A DNA stretch of 11,648 nucleotides from Prevotella sp. (GTDB taxonomy: Bacteria > Bacteroidota > Bacteroidia > Bacteroidales > Bacteroidaceae). The notes below the pieces were generated by a model, which saw only the letters and a program-made list of their open reading frames with translations, did not search any database and had not been told where the DNA came from. Shown piece after piece: positions 8,126 through 11,648 of the stretch; the stretch's first letter is position 1, and each line of letters begins with the position of its first letter. The stretch covers positions 1 to 11,648 of the forward strand of contig JAJPYV010000345.1 in assembly GCA_021204735.1 (NCBI GenBank). The letters are read 5' to 3'. Both the position numbers and the translations under genes were made by a program.

Positions 8126-8743
8126 ATGCACATAGGAAAGAAAATATATGGTTACGTCTCGGCAGTTTTGGCAATAATGGAGATAGTGTTGATACTATGT
8201 TCATGGATAATCAACTCTATATCTCCAGCCATGCATGTAAAGTCAATGTTGAGCAGTGAGGGCATAAGATGGTTTTTCGGCAGTTTTACAGAGAATCTTT
8301 TGACACCCTTGTTGGCGTGGCTGTTGTTGCTTTCCATAGCGTGGGGAACATTCAAAGGCAGTGGTTTGTTAAATGCAATAAGGTCATTATGTAAATGTGA
8401 ATGGCAGATGCCCTATCGTCAGCGGCATGCCCTGTTGACCGTATTGGGTGAGATAATAATTTTTGGAATAATAACATTTCTGTTGACATTTGTGCCCCAT
8501 GCGATATTACTTGGAGTTACAGGCAGATTATTTCCAAGTACATTTATGAGCGGTTTGATACCAATGTTGGCATTTATCATTGTTGTTATTTCTGTTAGCT
8601 ATGGCATAGTAAGTGGAGAGTATGTAAATATCGAGAGTGTATTCAGAAATTTATGCGAAGGGATAAGTACGTTTGTACCACTTCTTATTGTTTATATTTT
8701 TGCGATAGAGTTGTATTCCTCCATAGTATTCGTATTCTTTTAA
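8126..8743 (+). CDS. Small membrane protein resembling a shortened AbgT-family transporter
   Basis: This 205-residue protein is very hydrophobic, with about five membrane segments (roughly 11-32, 57-76, 103-131, 143-163 and 181-205) and a basic N-terminus. I do not recognise it as a named gene. Two stretches look like conserved parts of AbgT (p-aminobenzoyl-glutamate transporter) proteins. MLSSEGIRWFFGSFTEN (41-57) followed by a membrane segment and GSGL resembles the AbgT N-terminal region. IPMLAFIIVVISVSYGIVSG (145-164), followed by a helix and a final membrane segment, resembles the late region where AbgT proteins carry YGIxxG. AbgT transporters are about 500 residues, so most of the middle is missing. 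This resemblance is recalled, not computed. It sits between the response regulator and a TauE-type permease with short gaps, so it probably belongs to the signalling operon, perhaps as a transporter, sensor accessory or regulated target. Confidence 0.8.
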   Translation: MHIGKKIYGYVSAVLAIMEIVLILCSWIINSISPAMHVKSMLSSEGIRWFFGSFTENLLTPLLAWLLLLSIAWGTFKGSGLLNAIRSLCKCEWQMPYRQRHALLTVLGEIIIFGIITFLLTFVPHAILLGVTGRLFPSTFMSGLIPMLAFIIVVISVSYGIVSGEYVNIESVFRNLCEGISTFVPLLIVYIFAIELYSSIVFVFF

Positions 8744-8766
8744 AAATAGATAAAACTGTTTGAAAT

Positions 8767-9510
8767 ATGGAATTGATAGGTTCACTTTCAGATTGGGGAA
8801 TACTATTTTTCACGGCATTGCTGATAGGGATGTCGAAAAGCGGCATACAGGGAATTACACTGTTGGCAGTACCATTAATGGCAATTACATTCGGAGCGAA
8901 GCCGTCCACAGGAATTATACTTCCGATACTCTGTTTTGCCGACCTTATGGCAGTGTTGTATTACCGAAGGGTAGCAGAGTGGAGATACGTGCTAAAACTG
9001 CTGCCCACTGCGATAGCAGGTTTTGCGGTAGCTATAATTGTGGACAGGTTCATACCAGCGTCACAATTCAAACATCTGATGGGAGGTTGCCTTTTACTCG
9101 TATTGATAGTAATGTTATGGTCAGAGTTGAGAGGGAAAGAGAACAAATACTCCCACTGTTGGTGGTACGGACCGATATTCGGGTTGGTAGGCGGATTTAC
9201 CACTATGATAGGCAATGCCGCAGGACCCGTGATGGCAATATACCTATTGTCAGTAAAGATGCCTAAATACAATTTTGTCGGCACTAACGCATGGTTTTTC
9301 TTAGTGGTGAATTATCTGAAAATACCGTTGCAGATTTATGTATGGGAGAACATCACCACCACCACATTGTTATTGGACGCATGCACAATCCCGTTTGTAC
9401 TTGTCGGAGCATTGATAGGCGTTCGATTAGTAAAGAAACTCCCCGAAAAAGGATTCCGTTACTTCACTATGACAGTAACAGTAGTTTCTGTGATAATGAT
9501 GTTGATTTAG
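8767..9510 (+). CDS. Sulfite exporter TauE/SafE-family membrane permease
   Basis: This 247-residue integral membrane protein has about seven to eight hydrophobic segments in two halves, as in the TauE/SafE (DUF81) family. The first half carries the usual glycine-rich opening (LIGMSKSGIQGITLLAVPLM, 19-38) and GIILPILCFADLMAVLYYRR. The second half repeats the pattern with GLVGGFTTMIGNAAGPVMAI (139-158). Members export or import small anions such as sulfite, sulfoacetate or other organosulfonates; the substrate cannot be read from sequence, and many Bacteroidetes homologues are uncharacterised. The ATG at 8767 lies 23 bases after the preceding membrane-protein gene, suggesting it is the last gene of the kinase/regulator operon. 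Its TAG (9508-9510) directly abuts the stop codon of the convergent kdsB, so there is no room for a terminator between them. Confidence 0.9.
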   Translation: MELIGSLSDWGILFFTALLIGMSKSGIQGITLLAVPLMAITFGAKPSTGIILPILCFADLMAVLYYRRVAEWRYVLKLLPTAIAGFAVAIIVDRFIPASQFKHLMGGCLLLVLIVMLWSELRGKENKYSHCWWYGPIFGLVGGFTTMIGNAAGPVMAIYLLSVKMPKYNFVGTNAWFFLVVNYLKIPLQIYVWENITTTTLLLDACTIPFVLVGALIGVRLVKKLPEKGFRYFTMTVTVVSVIMMLI

Positions 9511-10278
9511 TTACATGAAGAAATCATCGTGCATACCGTTGAGGAATAGTTCCGCCTTTTGCAAGTCCTCAGGAGTATCGATACCAATAGTCTCAATTGA
9601 AGTCAAACCCACTTTAATCTTATAGCCATTCTGGAGCCAGCGCAGTTGTTCAAGGCTTTCAGCCAATTCAAGAGACGATTGCGGCAATTTTGTTATTTCC
9701 GACAAGACGTTTGTTCTGTAAGCATATAATCCGATATGCTTAAGGAAGTTGAAATTGCCAATCCACAGGTATTTCTCCACGTTGCGGAGGTATGGAATCA
9801 CGCTACGACTGAAATACATAGCGAAACCATTGTTGTCGCAGACTATTTTCGGAGAGTTGGGATTTTCAAGATCATTTATAGAATCCTTTTCAGTAAATGG
9901 CCGTCCGAGAGTGGCAATCATAGTCTGAGGATCATCGAAACATTTGCAAATAGTTTCGATTTGCGACTTATTGATAAACGGTTCATCGCCTTGGATGTTG
10001 ATAACAACATCAAAAGTCATGCCTGTCTTACTTACAGCCTCCTCGACACGGTCAGTACCACTTTTATGGTCAGGTGATGTCATTATAACATTACCGCCAA
10101 ATTCATTTACGGTAGAGTAAATTCTATCGTCGTCAGTTGCTACATAAACATCGTTAAGCACCTGAGCTACCTGTTCATAAACCCTCTGAATAACAGGTTT
10201 GCCGCCCAATATAGCCAATGGTTTTCCTGGAAAACGAGTGGAGGAAAAGCGAGCTGGGATGATACCTACAAATCTCAT
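9511..10278 (-). CDS. kdsB: 3-deoxy-manno-octulosonate cytidylyltransferase (CMP-Kdo synthetase)
   Basis: This 255-residue cytoplasmic enzyme activates Kdo with CTP to CMP-Kdo for the inner core of lipopolysaccharide. Family motifs run the full length: IIPARFSSTRFPGKPL (6-21) binds the nucleotide, ATDDDRI (47-53), MTSPDHKSGTDR (66-77), VINIQGDEPFI (92-102) with the metal-binding Asp98, KHIGLYAYR (180-188), and IETIGIDTPEDL (228-239) with Asp234. These match the metal-binding aspartates known in E. coli KdsB, and the length (248 there) is normal. Its presence indicates a Gram-negative outer membrane with Kdo-containing LPS. It starts at an ATG behind an AT-rich upstream region and is monocistronic within the window on this strand. 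It ends directly against the TauE-type gene. It has no obvious functional tie to its neighbours. Confidence 0.96.
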   Translation of the reverse strand: MRFVGIIPARFSSTRFPGKPLAILGGKPVIQRVYEQVAQVLNDVYVATDDDRIYSTVNEFGGNVIMTSPDHKSGTDRVEEAVSKTGMTFDVVINIQGDEPFINKSQIETICKCFDDPQTMIATLGRPFTEKDSINDLENPNSPKIVCDNNGFAMYFSRSVIPYLRNVEKYLWIGNFNFLKHIGLYAYRTNVLSEITKLPQSSLELAESLEQLRWLQNGYKIKVGLTSIETIGIDTPEDLQKAELFLNGMHDDFFM

Positions 10279-10327
10279 AAAAATCAGTTTTTATTATTAA
10301 TATTAGTCCGATAAACTATACATGCAG

Positions 10328-10335
10328 CAAAAATA
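10328..10335 (-). promoter_or_regulatory. Candidate -7 box for kdsB
   Basis: The minus strand reads TATTTTTG, matching TAnnTTTG, about 50 bases upstream of the kdsB ATG. No TTTG -33 box lies about 20 bases further upstream, and the region is so AT-rich that a chance match is possible. Confidence 0.35.
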
Positions 10336-10439
10336 CGAAAAAAAACGACAAAAGAGTAAAAATTTGCAATAAAAGTAGAAATAAGTCGTATAAAAAGATA
10401 CTAATAAAACTCAATAAAAAATCATTTTTTTTCAAATAG

Positions 10440-10471
10440 TTTGTCGGTGTGCTGTTTTTTTACTAATTTTG
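10440..10471 (+). promoter_or_regulatory. Bacteroidetes-type promoter of the MORN-repeat gene
   Basis: TTTG at 10440-10443 and TAATTTTG at 10464-10471 are 20 bases apart, matching the -33/-7 layout seen upstream of kdgK. Transcription would start near 10478, leaving a leader of only about 20 bases before the GTG start at 10497. Confidence 0.6.
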
Positions 10472-10496
10472 GTGGTTAAAATAAAATGAACAAATA

Positions 10497-11606
10497 GTGA
10501 AACACTATATATTGCTGATTGCCACGTTGTTATTTCCATTGGTATGTTCTGCCCAGAAAATAATTTTAGGCTCATGTGAGACAAAAGATGGAGGCACTTA
10601 TCAAGGAGAAATGCTGTCAGGGAAGCCAAATGGAAAAGGCAGGACCGTTTATAAAAACGGAGATATATACGAAGGCGAGTATTTGAAAGGGAAACGTCAG
10701 GGATATGGAGTATATATTTTCTCTGATGGAGAAAAATACGAAGGCGAATGGTTTCAGGACCAGCAGCACGGAAGAGGAACGTATTATTTCATCAATGACA
10801 ATAAATACGTAGGGCTGTGGTTTCGTGACTACCAACAAGGGCACGGAGTGATGTATTATTACAACGGTGACGTGTATGATGGAGAGTGGTATCATGACAA
10901 CCGTAACGGCAATGGAAAGTACACATATAGCGGTGGTGCCTATTACGAAGGTGAATGGAAAAATGACAAGAAAAGCGGAAAAGGCATTTTTGACTGGGCG
11001 GATGGCACTACTTACGATGGTTCGTGGTTGAATAACATGCGTTCAGGCAAGGGTACGAACCACTATTCCGATGGAGATGTCTATACGGGCGACTGGCTTG
11101 ATGACGTTCAGAACGGAAAGGGGATATACAAGTTTCAGAATGGAGACCTATACGAAGGAGACTATGTAAGGGGAAAGCGTACTGGAGAAGGAATATTCAC
11201 CTTTGCCAATGGTGACCGATATACGGGGCATTTCACGGAAGGCGACAAAGATGGTCATGGAGTGCTTGTATGGAAAAACGGAGATGTCTATAACGGATAT
11301 TGGAAAGCCGACATGCAGAATGGACATGGCAAGTTGACAAAAAAACAAGGTGATGTCTTTGAGGGAAATTTCAAGAACGGACAGTTTGACGGAGAGTTCA
11401 TAATTCATTTTGCCGATGGCAGTAAGTTCAGAGGCGAATATAAAAATGGCGAGCGCAACGGCAATGCCATTGAGGTTGACAAAGACGGCAACCGATTTGA
11501 GGGGACGTACAAAGACGGTGTGCGTGACGGTAAATATACGGAGAAAGACCGTGACGGAAACGTTGTCTCACAAGGAATGTATATATTAGGTAACAAAGTT
11601 CAATAA
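10497..11606 (+). CDS. Exported MORN-repeat protein
   Basis: This 369-residue protein has a Sec-type signal peptide (KHYILLIATLLFPLVCSAQ, residues 2-20, likely cut after CSA at 19), so it should act in the periplasm or at the outer membrane. The rest is almost entirely 14 MORN repeats of exactly 23 residues (35-356), of the form YxGEW....xGxGxxxxxdGdx, ending in a 13-residue tail. MORN proteins form extended beta-hairpin stacks and usually serve as scaffolds or bind membranes or partners; no enzymatic domain is present. The start is a GTG. The only nearby ATG (10486) opens a three-codon frame ending in TAG, whose G is the first base of the GTG. A good promoter lies just upstream. No specific role can be given. 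The gene 19 bases downstream may be cotranscribed. Confidence 0.9.
   Translation: MKHYILLIATLLFPLVCSAQKIILGSCETKDGGTYQGEMLSGKPNGKGRTVYKNGDIYEGEYLKGKRQGYGVYIFSDGEKYEGEWFQDQQHGRGTYYFINDNKYVGLWFRDYQQGHGVMYYYNGDVYDGEWYHDNRNGNGKYTYSGGAYYEGEWKNDKKSGKGIFDWADGTTYDGSWLNNMRSGKGTNHYSDGDVYTGDWLDDVQNGKGIYKFQNGDLYEGDYVRGKRTGEGIFTFANGDRYTGHFTEGDKDGHGVLVWKNGDVYNGYWKADMQNGHGKLTKKQGDVFEGNFKNGQFDGEFIIHFADGSKFRGEYKNGERNGNAIEVDKDGNRFEGTYKDGVRDGKYTEKDRDGNVVSQGMYILGNKVQ
10599..11564 (+). repeat. 14 tandem 69-base units encoding MORN repeats
   Basis: Fourteen consecutive 23-codon units without any insertion or deletion, from YQGEMLSGKPNGKG (residue 35) to the unit beginning FEGTYKDGVRDGKY. Units 1-11 begin with Tyr and units 12-14 with Phe. 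The DNA units have diverged well beyond near-identity, so this is an old protein repeat array and not a recent slippage product. Confidence 0.9.
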
Positions 11607-11625
11607 CTAATTAAATTTTAATATT

Positions 11626-11648
11626 ATGGTAGTAGACACATTAGACAA
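11626..11648 (+). CDS. Start of a further gene (cut by window edge)
   Basis: An ATG 19 bases after the MORN-gene stop, behind an A/T-rich leader, opens a frame reading MVVDTLD before the window ends. The spacing and leader resemble a real start, and it may be cotranscribed with the MORN gene. The first residues recall the start of YhcH/YjgK/YiaL-family proteins, but seven residues are far too few to name it. Confidence 0.4.

Noticed and set aside
8760..9266. 168-codon open frame on the plus strand, opening at a TTG
   Set aside because: It overlaps the TauE-type gene in another frame, its product is rich in Arg and His with no hydrophobic or domain pattern, and the overlapping frame has a clear family signature.
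9736..10077. 113-codon plus-strand open frame inside kdsB
   Set aside because: It is antisense to kdsB, which has all its family motifs; the antisense product looks like nothing known.
10279..10496. Possible small RNA or hidden gene in the 218-base kdsB/MORN intergenic region
   Set aside because: I see only AT-rich sequence with homopolymer runs and promoter-like boxes, with no stable hairpin or open frame of note.

Overview
The window looks like a chromosomal segment of a Bacteroidales bacterium, most likely Prevotella/Segatella-like. Three things point there: Bacteroidetes-type promoters (TAnnTTTG at -7 with TTTG about 20 bases upstream), A-rich leaders with little Shine-Dalgarno sequence, and the protein families present. 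There are no RNA genes, insertion sequences or CRISPR arrays that I can see. Naming of gene families is from recognition of motifs, not from a database search.

Positions 1-3802 form a hexuronate-catabolism locus. On the minus strand a LacI-type regulator (1801-737) is followed 25 bases later by altronate dehydratase uxaA, which runs off the left edge. Divergently, on the plus strand, lie kdgK (2-keto-3-deoxygluconate kinase) and kdgA (KDPG aldolase). Together they take D-altronate (from galacturonate) to KDG, KDPG, then pyruvate and glyceraldehyde-3-phosphate. The 282-base divergent intergenic region holds a promoter in each direction and, between them, two abutting imperfect palindromes that are good operator candidates for the regulator.

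Positions 3783-9510 hold four plus-strand genes with short gaps (48, 53 and 23 bases). They are a 1171-residue membrane sensor kinase, a response regulator with a LuxR-like C-terminus, a 205-residue membrane protein resembling a shortened AbgT transporter, and a TauE/SafE-family permease. The kinase is the most unusual gene here. It carries two sensor/transmitter modules in tandem: the first has an intact ATP-binding domain but no phosphoacceptor histidine, and the second has a candidate histidine but a degenerate ATPase domain. Its lipoprotein signal sequence has no in-frame ATG and overlaps the strong hairpin/T-tract behind kdgA, so the sugar-acid operon and the signalling operon may be coupled by read-through.

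Positions 9511-10278 (minus) encode kdsB, the CMP-Kdo synthetase of LPS inner-core synthesis; its stop codon directly abuts the stop of the TauE gene. Positions 10279-10496 are an AT-rich divergent promoter region. Positions 10497-11606 encode an exported protein built of 14 gapless 23-residue MORN repeats. A further gene starts at 11626 and is cut by the window edge.
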